A DNA stretch of 54,125 bases from Bacteroidales bacterium. GTDB lineage: Bacteria > Bacteroidota > Bacteroidia > Bacteroidales > Bacteroidaceae. Positions within the stretch are counted from its first letter, which is position 1. Each line of letters opens with the position of its first letter. The notes beneath the pieces are model-generated. The model was not told the DNA's origin and did not search any database. It was given only the letters and a program-made list of their open reading frames with translations. The stretch is taken from assembly GCA_022784065.1 (NCBI GenBank), contig JALFUO010000071.1, forward strand, positions 1-54,125, read 5' to 3'. Of the stretch, positions 41,777 to 50,040 are shown piece after piece. A program made the position numbers and the translations under genes.

Positions 41777-42613
41777 ATGCTCAAAAAGATAACGCCCGCC
41801 CATTTCATCCTCTTTTTCGTCTTTATTGTTTGTGCGCTATTGATCGTGAAGTGCGTGCGCCCCGACATTGCGCAGCCGCGCAGGCTTGCAGCCGCCCAGC
41901 CCGAAGAAGAGGCATTGGCGGCGGAAGCAGAAAGGGTGATGCCGAACGATACGATCGGTTTGCAGAGCCTCCACGTCGATTCGCTGCTGATGCGTGCGCG
42001 CAGGCCCTATATATTATTAAATGAGAAGGGCGAGCCGGTGAAGAACCGCGTTACGAGCGTGCGCCGCTTCGAGGACGCTTTTCCCGACCTCAACGACGTG
42101 CAATTGGCAACGGCGCAAAGGCTCGGACTGCCCGATGCCATAGAAAACCGCGACGAGGCGGTGCACAAGATGCGCGAATTGGTTTACGTGGGCGACTGCC
42201 CGTTTTACACGATAAAGCCTTTGCATCATTCTATCGCTTATCTCGTGCCGCGTGCCGCGAGGCTCTTGGAAGAAATCGGGCGCAGTTTTATGGATTCGCT
42301 CGCTACAAAAGGCTATCCCCTGCACAAAATGACCGTCACCTCCATATTACGGACAAAGGAAGACGTGCGCCGCCTGCGCAACGTGAACCGCAATGCCTCG
42401 GAGCAAAGCTGCCATCAGTACGGCACTACTTTCGATATTTCCTACAACCATTTCCAGCGCGTGCAAGACCCCGATGCGCCCGAGCAGCCGCAAACGTGGG
42501 GCGTGACGCTCAAATCTATCTTGGCGGAAGTGCTGGAAGACCAAAGGGAAATGGGAACGTGCTATGTGAAATACGAATATAAGCAGTCGTGTTTCCACAT
42601 CACTGCGCGTTAG
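41777..42613 (+). CDS. DUF5715 family protein (M15-peptidase-like)
   Basis: 278 residues. N-terminal membrane anchor (FILFFVFIVCALLIVKCV, about 10-27). The C-terminal domain carries SILRTKEDVRRLRNVNRNASEQSCHQYGTTFDISYNHF (about 188-225): the H-x-x-G-x-x-x-D pattern resembles the zinc site of D,D-carboxypeptidases of the M15 type, but the second His of that site was not found clearly (a candidate is C-terminal). It may be a periplasmic peptidoglycan enzyme or binding protein. Convergent with the helicase gene, overlapping it by 14 bases at the stops. Confidence 0.85.
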   Translation: MLKKITPAHFILFFVFIVCALLIVKCVRPDIAQPRRLAAAQPEEEALAAEAERVMPNDTIGLQSLHVDSLLMRARRPYILLNEKGEPVKNRVTSVRRFEDAFPDLNDVQLATAQRLGLPDAIENRDEAVHKMRELVYVGDCPFYTIKPLHHSIAYLVPRAARLLEEIGRSFMDSLATKGYPLHKMTVTSILRTKEDVRRLRNVNRNASEQSCHQYGTTFDISYNHFQRVQDPDAPEQPQTWGVTLKSILAEVLEDQREMGTCYVKYEYKQSCFHITAR

Positions 42614-44060
42614 CCCGTTGCTCCTCCGGCCAATTCACGAGATAAAGCCTGTCAGTCGTACGGGTGAAGGCCGTGTAAAGCCAACGGAGATAAGAAACGC
42701 CGAGCGCGTCGGGCGGCAGATAGCCCTGGTCGATAAAGACGCGCCGCCACTGCCCGCCCTGTGCCTTGTGGCAGGTCACGGCATAGGCATATTTTATTTG
42801 CAAAGCATTATAATAGGCATCAGAACGGAGCGCTTTCATGCGCTCCTTTTTTGTAGATATATGCGCATAGTCTTCGAGCACCGCCTCATAGAGACGGCGG
42901 CTTTCGTCGGCGGTGAGCGCGGGGGCTTCCGACTGCAAAGTGGAGAGTAGCACGCGGCAATCGAGTTCTTGCCCGTCGTAGTCGGGGAAGCGCAGCGTCA
43001 CGTCGGCAAAGCGAAAGCCGTATTGCTCGTGCACGTTGCGCACGGCAAGCACTTCCGCCACGTCGCCGTTGGCGATAAAGGAGAAAGGCAGGCTCTCGCC
43101 TTTGGGCAACGCGGCGGCGGCCTTTTCGGGCCAGTGGTAATTGTTTTTCACCGCCATGATGAGGTCGCCGCGAGAGAGTTCCTCCTCGCGATAGAAAATT
43201 TGCGAGCGGATACCGTTGTTGTAAACGTTGGCACGCTTGTTGGAGCGCGTCACGACAATCACCTCGTCTGCACCAAATTTGTCGTAGTCGCTCACCAACG
43301 CCTCAATAAGTTCGTCGCCCGGCAAAAAGCGTACCTCGCCCTTCGCACTTCCCGCAAGGCAGGGCAGTGCATCGGGGGTTTCGGCAATCATCTGCCGCAG
43401 ATGCGTGGCACCGGTCAGCACTTGCGAGGCATCGTCCTGCCGCACCACGTCCGTAAGGTCGGCACTGCCTACCGTCATTCCCATTCTTCTGAAAACATCG
43501 TCCTGCAAAGCCGGACTGTCTGCCTCACCCACGGGCGGCAACTGCGCTGTGTCGCCCACCATAATGAGGCGGCAACCGTTGTTCCCGCCATAAACGAAGC
43601 GCAGCAAGTCGTCGAGCAATTGCCCCGTGCCGAACACGGATTCGGAGAAACTGCCTTCGCCCGAGGCAATCATGGAAGCCTCGTCCACAATGAAGAGCGC
43701 GTTTTTCAGACTATTGAAACCGAGCGAAAAGCGCGTGTCTTCGCCCTTGAAAGTATCTTGGCGGTAAATGAAGCGATGGATAGTGTAGGCAGGATGCCTG
43801 GCATAAAGCGAAAACACCTTGGCGGCCCTACCCGTAGGTGCAAGCAGCACGACGGGGCGTTGCAACTTCTTCAGCACGCGCACCAATGCCGCCACCAGCG
43901 AAGTCTTGCCCGTGCCAGCGTAGCCGCGCAGAATGACGAGGGCGTTGGCACAGGGCGTGAGTTGGAAGCGCGAGAGCAAACGAATGGCACGGGCCTGCGA
44001 TGGCGTAGGCTCGTGCCGTAATTCTTCTTTTATAAGTTGCGAAAAATATTGTTCAAGCAC
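42600..44060 (-). CDS. RecD-like ATP-dependent DNA helicase (SF1, AAA)
   Basis: 486 residues from a GTG at 44060 (reading MLEQYFSQLI), chosen over a long upstream frame that overlaps rseP; no nearby ATG fits. Motif I LRGYAGTGKTSLVAAL, motif II LFIVDEASMIAS, motif III MVGDTAQLPPVG, motif V YAVTCHKAQGGQW and motif VI YTAFTRTTDRLYLV. This is the stand-alone UvrD/RecD2-type helicase common in Bacteroides; DNA unwinding or repair role. Five bases after the rseP stop, so part of the operon. Its 3-prime end runs 14 bases into the DUF5715 gene. Confidence 0.92.
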   Translation of the reverse strand: MLEQYFSQLIKEELRHEPTPSQARAIRLLSRFQLTPCANALVILRGYAGTGKTSLVAALVRVLKKLQRPVVLLAPTGRAAKVFSLYARHPAYTIHRFIYRQDTFKGEDTRFSLGFNSLKNALFIVDEASMIASGEGSFSESVFGTGQLLDDLLRFVYGGNNGCRLIMVGDTAQLPPVGEADSPALQDDVFRRMGMTVGSADLTDVVRQDDASQVLTGATHLRQMIAETPDALPCLAGSAKGEVRFLPGDELIEALVSDYDKFGADEVIVVTRSNKRANVYNNGIRSQIFYREEELSRGDLIMAVKNNYHWPEKAAAALPKGESLPFSFIANGDVAEVLAVRNVHEQYGFRFADVTLRFPDYDGQELDCRVLLSTLQSEAPALTADESRRLYEAVLEDYAHISTKKERMKALRSDAYYNALQIKYAYAVTCHKAQGGQWRRVFIDQGYLPPDALGVSYLRWLYTAFTRTTDRLYLVNWPEEQRANAQ

Positions 44061-44065
44061 AGAAA

Positions 44066-45436
44066 TCAGAATAAGAAATTCCTGAAATCGTTGAATAGGG
44101 CGAATGCCATGAGCAGCAGCAGCAGCGTCATGCCCACGGTCTGCGCACGCTCCATGAACTTGTCGCTCGGCTTGCGGCGCATGATGACTTCTACCAGAAG
44201 GAAGAACACGTGACCGCCATCGAGCGCGGGAATGGGCAGGATATTCATGAATGCCAGCATCAGGGAGATGAACGCCGTGAGTTCCCAGAAGCGTTGCCAG
44301 TCCCACACGGCAGGGAACATGCTGCCGATTGCGCCGAAACTGCCCACGCTCTTCGCGCCCTCTGCAGTGAAGATATATTTCAGGTCGTCCACGTAACCCG
44401 TCAGCACCTTCCAGCCATGTATCGCGCCAGCGGGGAAACTTTCAAAGAAACCGTAGGTGCGCGTCACGCTTTCGTAGCGCGTGGCCGTGGGGAGGTTCCA
44501 GGCGATGCCGAGCATATAGTCTTTGCCGAGCATCACGTTGAGCGTATCTGTCATGCCCGTTTCGGCACGGCGCACCACGAGCGCGGCTTGGCGCATCTTC
44601 ATGCTGTCGGCCGCGTTGCCCTGTGCCAGCACGTCGGCAATCGAGCCGCGCACGACGGCGTACTCGTTCCACGTGCTGAACGCCTTGCCGTTATAGCCAA
44701 TCAACTCATCGCCGGCACGTATGCCCGCCTTGTCGGCCACGCCGCCCGCCGTAACACTGTCGATGCGCGAAGGCATCAGCACTTCGGCGAAGCGCGGCTG
44801 GTCTTTCAGCATTTCTAAAAGACTCAGGTCGCCAGGCAGCGCAAAGGTCACCTCTTTGCCGTCGCGCAGCACCGTCACGCTGTGTGCTTCGCTAATGGCG
44901 CGGAACATGTCGCCGTCCATACGCTCGAGTTCCACGGCATCTGTGCGTAGGGGAATGTCGCCGTCGCGGAAGCCGAGCGACTGTGCCATTTCGTTGTATT
45001 TCAGTCCGTCCGTCATGTTGCGCAGCGGCGTGTACGTGTCGCCCCAAGTGAAGAGTACCATGGCGTAAATCGCCAAGGCCGTAAGGAAATTCACAAGTAC
45101 GCCGCCTATCATGATAAACAGCCGCTGCCACGCCGGCTTGGCGCGGAACTCCCACGGCTTTACAGGCTGCTTCATCTGTTCTGTGTCCATCGACTCGTCA
45201 ATCATGCCTGAGATTTTCACATAGCCGCCGAGGGGCAGCCAGCCGAGGGCGTAGGTCGTGTCGCTCTTCTTGGGCTTGAACTTAAAGAGCGTGAACCAAG
45301 GGTCGAAGAAAAGGCAGAATTTTTCTACTCTCACCTTGAAAATTTTGGCAAACAAGAAGTGCCCGCCTTCGTGCAAGACGACTAGCAGCATGAAGCAGAG
45401 GATAAGTTGCAGGGCGCGGATAAAGAATATTTCCAT
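44066..45436 (-). CDS. rseP: Site-2 protease RseP-like zinc metalloprotease
   Basis: 456 residues. Zinc-ligand motif HEGGH in VVLHEGGHFLFAKIF (about residues 21-25) in the first membrane segment; PDZ region with RDGDIPLRTDAVELERMDGD and VTAGGVADKAGIRAGDELIGYNG (two PDZ-like domains); the LDG motif in NILPIPALDGGHVFF (third ligand Asp) near the C-terminus. Cleaves membrane-embedded anti-sigma factors and similar substrates. Upstream of the helicase and 17 bases after dxr in the transcript. Confidence 0.95.
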   Translation of the reverse strand: MEIFFIRALQLILCFMLLVVLHEGGHFLFAKIFKVRVEKFCLFFDPWFTLFKFKPKKSDTTYALGWLPLGGYVKISGMIDESMDTEQMKQPVKPWEFRAKPAWQRLFIMIGGVLVNFLTALAIYAMVLFTWGDTYTPLRNMTDGLKYNEMAQSLGFRDGDIPLRTDAVELERMDGDMFRAISEAHSVTVLRDGKEVTFALPGDLSLLEMLKDQPRFAEVLMPSRIDSVTAGGVADKAGIRAGDELIGYNGKAFSTWNEYAVVRGSIADVLAQGNAADSMKMRQAALVVRRAETGMTDTLNVMLGKDYMLGIAWNLPTATRYESVTRTYGFFESFPAGAIHGWKVLTGYVDDLKYIFTAEGAKSVGSFGAIGSMFPAVWDWQRFWELTAFISLMLAFMNILPIPALDGGHVFFLLVEVIMRRKPSDKFMERAQTVGMTLLLLLMAFALFNDFRNFLF

Positions 45437-45453
45437 TTTACGTTATAAGATTT

Positions 45454-46602
45454 TTAGAAAAGGGTTTGTGCGATGCTGCGTGCCTCGGCATCGCAGGCAA
45501 AAAGGTCGTCGAGTGTTGGATTTTCAATGAAAGATGCTTTTGCGAGCGTTTCCTCGATGATGCGCGGCACGTCGGCGAAACCGATGCGCCCTTCTCGGAA
45601 GGCGAGGTTGGCAATCTCGTTGGATGCATTGAGGACGCAGGGGGCGTTGCCGCCGCGCGCGATGCTTTCGTAGGCAAGGCGCAGGCAAGGAAAGCGGTCG
45701 GGATCGGCCGGCTCGAAGTGGAGCGCGCCGAGTTTGAAGAGATCGAGCCGTTGCTCGCTCACGGCGATGCGCTGGGGGTAGGAGAGGGCGTAGGCGATGG
45801 GCAGACGCATGTCGGGCAAACCGAGTTGCGCCTTGACAGCCCCGTCTTCAAACTCGACAGCAGAGTGGACGATGCTTTCAGGATGCACCACGACTTCGAT
45901 ATCCTCGGGCGCGATGCCATAGAGCCAGTGCGCCTCGATCATTTCAAAGCCCTTGTTCATATAGGTTGCCGAGTCGATAGTGATTTTCGCGCCCATGGCC
46001 CAGTTGGGGTGCTTCAACGCCTGCGCGGCGGTCACGCTGCGGAGCTGTTCCTTAGAGAACGTGCGGAACGGGCCGCCAGAGGCTGTGAGCAGGATTTTGC
46101 GAATGGGGCTTGACTCGCCGACAACACATTGCAGAATGGCTGAATGCTCGCTGTCTACGGGCAAAATGGCCACGCGATGCTCCAAGGCGAGGCGGTTGAT
46201 AATCGCGCCCGCCACTACGAGCGTTTCCTTGTTGGCGAGGGCTATGGTCTTGCCCGCCTTGATGGCTTCCACCGTGGGGCGCAAGCCTGAAAAGCCCACC
46301 ATGGCCGTAAGCACTACGTCGATGTCGCCGGAAGTGACCACTTGGCTCACGGCGTCGGCGCCGGCATACACTTTAATCGGTAAATCGGAAAGGGCTTCCT
46401 GTACAATATTATATTGTGTCTCGTCGGCTATCACCACAGTGTCGGGCTTGAAAGCGCGTGCCTGCTTGATGAGCAGTTCGGCGTTGCGGCCGGCCGTGAG
46501 CGTGTGCGCCTCGAAAAGGTCGGGGTGGCGGCTGATCACGTCGAGCGTCTGCGTACCGATAGAGCCGGTGGAGCCTAAGACTGCAATCTTTTTTTTAGAC
46601 AT
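45454..46602 (-). CDS. dxr: 1-deoxy-D-xylulose 5-phosphate reductoisomerase
   Basis: 382 residues. NADPH motif VLGSTGSIGTQTLDVI (about residues 7-22), ALANKETLVVAG, DSEHSAILQC (metal-binding Asp/Glu), ILLTASGGPFRTF, and GAKITIDSATYMNKGFEMIEA. Second step of the MEP isoprenoid pathway; forms MEP from DXP. Start is preceded by the AT-rich leader (46600-46620). In the operon between rimM and rseP. Confidence 0.97.
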   Translation of the reverse strand: MSKKKIAVLGSTGSIGTQTLDVISRHPDLFEAHTLTAGRNAELLIKQARAFKPDTVVIADETQYNIVQEALSDLPIKVYAGADAVSQVVTSGDIDVVLTAMVGFSGLRPTVEAIKAGKTIALANKETLVVAGAIINRLALEHRVAILPVDSEHSAILQCVVGESSPIRKILLTASGGPFRTFSKEQLRSVTAAQALKHPNWAMGAKITIDSATYMNKGFEMIEAHWLYGIAPEDIEVVVHPESIVHSAVEFEDGAVKAQLGLPDMRLPIAYALSYPQRIAVSEQRLDLFKLGALHFEPADPDRFPCLRLAYESIARGGNAPCVLNASNEIANLAFREGRIGFADVPRIIEETLAKASFIENPTLDDLFACDAEARSIAQTLF

Positions 46603-46620
46603 ATATATAATGTATATTGT
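46600..46620 (-). promoter_or_regulatory. AT-rich start-proximal leader motif before dxr
   Basis: On the minus strand ACAATATACATTATATATATG ends in the dxr start codon; a variant of the motif at 14514-14532 and 49073-49092. Confidence 0.4.
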
Positions 46621-46633
46621 GTTGCGCCCGCCG

Positions 46634-47170
46634 CTATTTGTTCAGTTCCACAAGCCCGTCGGGCAGGTGCAGGGTGAGCGTACGTTTCTTCAAATTGAAA
46701 TCTACGAGGAAATCGTCGTGATAGGGCAGTATGAGTTCTTCGCCATCTTCTTTATCGATGTAAAGCAATACGTTGGCCGAGGACTCGTCCACGCCGGAGA
46801 TTTCGCCCAAAGCACCGGCGCGGTCATCGCGAACACGAAAACCCGTAAGGGCTTTGTAGGAGGAGAGTTCAAAATCTTCTTCCTCCTCATTGGGCAGGGC
46901 TTCGAGCGGATAGTACACCTCGCGCCCCACGAGTCGCCGCGCCTTGTCTTCTGTGTCGATATCTTCAAAAGAAAAAATCGCGGTTTCCTTGTTCTTAAAT
47001 CCGTATTCCTCCCAAAAGAAAGGCACGAGCAAGCCGTCCATATCCAAGAAAAGATAAGGCGAGTCGCCCCGGTCGAAGGCGTCGTCGGTGAAGCGCAGCT
47101 CCACCTCGCCTTTAAGTCCGCGGATACGCGTGATGCGCCCGATGTGGAAAGTATCGTTTCTGTCGATCAT
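46634..47170 (-). CDS. rimM: Ribosome maturation factor RimM
   Basis: 178 residues: N-terminal RimM beta-barrel (FHIGRITRIRGLKGEVELRFTDD, about 7-29) and C-terminal PRC-barrel (YPLEALPNEEEEDFELSSYKALTGFRVRDDRAGALGEISGV). Binds the 30S subunit during 16S maturation. The ATG overlaps the murA stop (ATGA), so translation is coupled. Confidence 0.93.
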   Translation of the reverse strand: MIDRNDTFHIGRITRIRGLKGEVELRFTDDAFDRGDSPYLFLDMDGLLVPFFWEEYGFKNKETAIFSFEDIDTEDKARRLVGREVYYPLEALPNEEEEDFELSSYKALTGFRVRDDRAGALGEISGVDESSANVLLYIDKEDGEELILPYHDDFLVDFNLKKRTLTLHLPDGLVELNK

Positions 47171-48477
47171 GCCTCGCAGCGTTTGATGTTTGCGCCGAGG
47201 CTTGTGAGGCGTTGCTCGATGTTTTCATAGCCTCGGTCAATCTGTTCGATGTTGTCGATGCGACTCACGCCGTCTGCGCTCATGGCGGCGATGAGCAGGG
47301 CGATGCCGGCGCGTATGTCGGGCGAGACCATGCGTTTCGCCCTGAGCCGCAGGGCGTTGTCGTGGCCGATGACCACGGCGCGGTGCGGGTCGCAGAGTAT
47401 GATTTGCGCACCCATTTCGATGAGCTTGTCTACGAAGAACAGGCGGCTCTCAAACATCTTCTGGTGGAACAGCACAGAGCCTTTTGCCTGCGTGGCCACC
47501 ACGATAAGCACGCTCAGCAAGTCGGGCGTGAGGCCCGGCCAAGGCGCGTCGGCGAGATTCATGAAAGAGCCGTCGATAAACGATTCTATCTCGTAGTGCT
47601 CCTGGCGGGGGATAAAGATGTCCTCTCCTTTTTGCTCCATCTGCACGCCGAGGCGGCGGAACGATTCGGGAATCAACCCGAGGTCGGCAGCTGCTGCGCC
47701 GCGAATGGTTAGCCCGTCGCCCACCATGGCCGCCATGCCCATAAACGACCCGATTTCAATCATGTCGGGCATAATCGTGTGGGTCGCGCCGTGCAGGCTG
47801 CCCGTGCCGGTAATGGTGAGCAGGTTGGAGGCGATGCCGCTGATGTTTGCGCCCATAGCGTTGAGCAGGCGGCAAAGTTGCTGGATATAGGGTTCGCAGG
47901 CGGCGTTGTAAATCGTGGTCGTGCCCTCGGCCAAAACGGCTGCCATGATGATGTTGGCAGTGCCCGTCACGGAGGCCTCGTCGAGCAGCATGTATGTGCC
48001 TTTCAGTTTGTTGGCGGAAATGGAATAGCGCCCAGCAGTCTCATCGTAAGAGAATTGCGCCCCAAGTTTATGGAGTCCGAAGAAATGCGTGTCGAGACGC
48101 CGGCGGCCGATTTTGTCGCCGCCCGGCTGTGAAAGCAGGGCGCGTCCGAAGCGTGCCGTGAGCGGGCCGAGCAGCAAGATGCTGCCGCGCAGGCGCGAGC
48201 AGCGTTGCAGAAACTCTATGCTCGACAGGTATTCGAGGTTCACATCGGCGGCTCGGAACGTATAGTCGCCCGCGCCGTTCTGCGTCACCTCAACATCGAT
48301 GTCGCGTAAAAGCTGAATCAGGTTGTTTACGTCGAGAATGTTCGGAATGTTCTTGATGCGTACCGGTTCGGAGGTAAGGAGCGTGGCGCAGATCACCTGC
48401 AAAGCCTCGTTTTTCGCGCCTTGCGGCGTGATGCTTCCCGTCAGGCGGTGTCCGCCCTCTATGATGAATGATGCCAT
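47167..48477 (-). CDS. murA: UDP-N-acetylglucosamine 1-carboxyvinyltransferase, Asp-type
   Basis: 436 residues, full-length MurA. Transfers enolpyruvate from PEP to UDP-GlcNAc, first committed step of peptidoglycan synthesis. Seen: GAKNEALQVICATLL near the N-terminus, RGSILLLGPLTARFG, and QPGGDKIGRRRLDTHFFGL. In this last block the residue after GG, Cys115 of the E. coli enzyme and the fosfomycin target, is Asp121. Also TVTGTANIIMAAVLAEGTTTIYNAACEPYI. Asp at this position occurs in natural fosfomycin-resistant MurA enzymes (e.g. mycobacteria, chlamydia). Confidence 0.96.
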   Translation of the reverse strand: MASFIIEGGHRLTGSITPQGAKNEALQVICATLLTSEPVRIKNIPNILDVNNLIQLLRDIDVEVTQNGAGDYTFRAADVNLEYLSSIEFLQRCSRLRGSILLLGPLTARFGRALLSQPGGDKIGRRRLDTHFFGLHKLGAQFSYDETAGRYSISANKLKGTYMLLDEASVTGTANIIMAAVLAEGTTTIYNAACEPYIQQLCRLLNAMGANISGIASNLLTITGTGSLHGATHTIMPDMIEIGSFMGMAAMVGDGLTIRGAAAADLGLIPESFRRLGVQMEQKGEDIFIPRQEHYEIESFIDGSFMNLADAPWPGLTPDLLSVLIVVATQAKGSVLFHQKMFESRLFFVDKLIEMGAQIILCDPHRAVVIGHDNALRLRAKRMVSPDIRAGIALLIAAMSADGVSRIDNIEQIDRGYENIEQRLTSLGANIKRCEA

Positions 48478-48487
48478 GTCGCAGTAG

Positions 48488-49075
48488 TTAATGGTTATTG
48501 CCCTTCTTCCCCTTCTTGTTCCGTTGCTCGCGGATTTCCATCAGGCGCATGCCGGGACGCGAAAAGTCCGGGGCCAATGCTCCCTCGGTGTAGGCGGCGA
48601 TGTCGCGCGCCACCTTGGCGTCTTCCACACCGTCGCCTTTCCATTCGGCAAGGCTGCGCTTCATGCGTGTGCCCACCTGCCGCAGGAGTTGGCGGCGCTG
48701 CGCCGTGTCGGGCATTTCGGGGAGCGACTTCACGGCCTCCTCGATGAGGTGTCCGTAATGCCGCCACTTAATTTCGTGGCCTGGGTAGGAGAGATGCGGT
48801 TTCTCTTTCTCCTCATTATAGTGCGTAATGGGGAAAGGGTAGTCAATGTCGAGCTGATAGTTTGCCATAAACGCCAGATGGTCCCAAAGCTTTCGGCGAA
48901 AGTCGGGCACGTTTTTCATGCCCGGGTTCACGCCCGCCATCACCGTGATAATGGCTTTGGCATAGGTTTGCCGCTCGTTTTTGTCGGCGATGGTCAGCGC
49001 GTGATGCACCATGTCCTGCACCAGCCGCCCGTATTCGGGCATTGCGAGGCGTTCGCGCGTGGAATTGTAGTCCAT
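48488..49075 (-). CDS. DUF4290 protein
   Basis: 195 residues. Helical protein conserved in Bacteroidetes: YNSTRERLAMPEYGRLVQDMVHHALTIADKNERQTYAKAIITVMAGVNP and a C-terminal basic tail (NKKGKKGNNH). It lies 10 bases upstream of murA, an order also seen in many Bacteroidales, so probably a cell-envelope or ribosome-related partner, but function is unknown. Its ATG at 49075 is immediately preceded by the AT-rich leader. Confidence 0.9.
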   Translation of the reverse strand: MDYNSTRERLAMPEYGRLVQDMVHHALTIADKNERQTYAKAIITVMAGVNPGMKNVPDFRRKLWDHLAFMANYQLDIDYPFPITHYNEEKEKPHLSYPGHEIKWRHYGHLIEEAVKSLPEMPDTAQRRQLLRQVGTRMKRSLAEWKGDGVEDAKVARDIAAYTEGALAPDFSRPGMRLMEIREQRNKKGKKGNNH

Positions 49076-49092
49076 ATATATAATATTGTATA
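49073..49092 (-). promoter_or_regulatory. AT-rich start-proximal leader motif before the DUF4290 gene
   Basis: On the minus strand TATACAATATTATATATATG reads straight into the start codon; nearly identical to the leader at 14514-14532. Confidence 0.45.
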
Positions 49093-49105
49093 TGGGGAGG
49101 GATTA

Positions 49106-49798
49106 TTAGAAAAGGTTTTTGGGCTTCGTGGCCACAAACTCCTTTAAGTAGAAAGGTTCGAAATAGGCCACGTCCTCAACTTTTCCCTGTGCGAGCCGGC
49201 GCTCTGCGAGCGGCATCATGTTTTTCGCCAAAGGATGTATGCCTTCGATAAAATGGGCGTTGAGGTGCGTGATGACGGCCTTGCATTTCTCTGCGCCGTT
49301 GCCGAAGAAATACACGGGGCGTTCGTCAAGAAATTCCCTGTAACTCTCTTCCGTCACGATGTCAGCCCCCGTGGGGCGCAGTTCTTTGAGGGCGCGGTCG
49401 TAGACGGCGGCATAGACTTCCATGCGCCGCGCGTCGATCATCGGGCAGAGCAGCGCGTCGTCGGGCAGTTCGTCGTGATAGAGCAGCACGGGCACGGCCA
49501 GCGTTTGCAGTGTAGGCACAGAGAGCAGTTTTGCGCCGCGTCCCATGCACACGCCCTTGGCAGTGCTCACGCCGATACGCAGCCCCGTGTAAGAACCCGG
49601 GCCGCAGCTCACGGCAACGGCATCGAGAGGAATAGCATGGCTTTCGGCAAAAGAAAGGGCTTCGTCGACAAACGGCGCAAGCACTTGCGCGTGCGAAGGC
49701 CCTTCGTAATCGGTTTTATCAAAAAGGCACATCCCGTCTTGCGAAACGGCGACGGAACACACCTGCGTAGAGGTTTCAATATGCAGAATGCACGACAT
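49106..49798 (-). CDS. tsaB: tRNA threonylcarbamoyladenosine biosynthesis protein TsaB
   Basis: 230 residues of the ASKHA fold without a catalytic centre of its own: ILHIETSTQVCSVAVSQDG at the N-terminus and VAVSCGPGSYTGLRIGVSTAKGVC (about 62-85). It scaffolds TsaD in t6A formation; the YrdC/Sua5-family gene of the same pathway is at 3582-4202. First gene of the operon down to the helicase. A -7-like TAAGTTTG on the minus strand lies at 49828-49835. Confidence 0.93.
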   Translation of the reverse strand: MSCILHIETSTQVCSVAVSQDGMCLFDKTDYEGPSHAQVLAPFVDEALSFAESHAIPLDAVAVSCGPGSYTGLRIGVSTAKGVCMGRGAKLLSVPTLQTLAVPVLLYHDELPDDALLCPMIDARRMEVYAAVYDRALKELRPTGADIVTEESYREFLDERPVYFFGNGAEKCKAVITHLNAHFIEGIHPLAKNMMPLAERRLAQGKVEDVAYFEPFYLKEFVATKPKNLF

Positions 49799-49827
49799 CG
49801 TAACTATATAGTAAGATAATTATGCTG

Positions 49828-49835
49828 CAAACTTA
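49828..49835 (-). promoter_or_regulatory. -7 element for the tsaB - murA - dxr operon
   Basis: Reads TAAGTTTG on the minus strand (TAnnTTTG), 29 bases before the tsaB ATG; -33 region is GTTG-like but closer than usual. Confidence 0.45.
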
Positions 49836-49983
49836 CGTAAAAATACCCTAACAACCGAATTTTTGCCACACAAAGGCGCATTTACATATAAGAAACCCGC
49901 ATTGCTGTAATCATTCAAAGGGTTTTGGAATTTTTCCATAAATGCCGCTTGCTCCATTTGAGGTTACGGCGGCAGAAGATATT

Positions 49984-50021
49984 AGCGGCGGCCCGCATCG
50001 CTGCAAGCCGCCGCTATTTTT
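49984..50021. terminator. Stem-loop at the 3-prime end of the peroxidase gene
   Basis: AGCGGCGGC (49984-49992) pairs with GCCGCCGCT (50007-50015), followed by ATTTTT on the plus strand. Lies 20 bases beyond the peroxidase stop; on the transcribed (minus) strand the T-run is weak, so terminator status is tentative. Confidence 0.5.
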
Positions 50022-50040
50022 GATTTGCCGGTGCGCTATT

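Noticed and set aside
44060-44306. Upstream extension of the helicase to 44306
   Set aside because: It overlaps rseP in another frame and its extra residues have no helicase character; the GTG at 44060 fits the family length and the 5-base gap.
46403-46420. ACAATATTATATTGTG-like strings in coding DNA (dxr, mutY region)
   Set aside because: They are part of normal codons and are not next to start codons; not counted as leader-motif copies.
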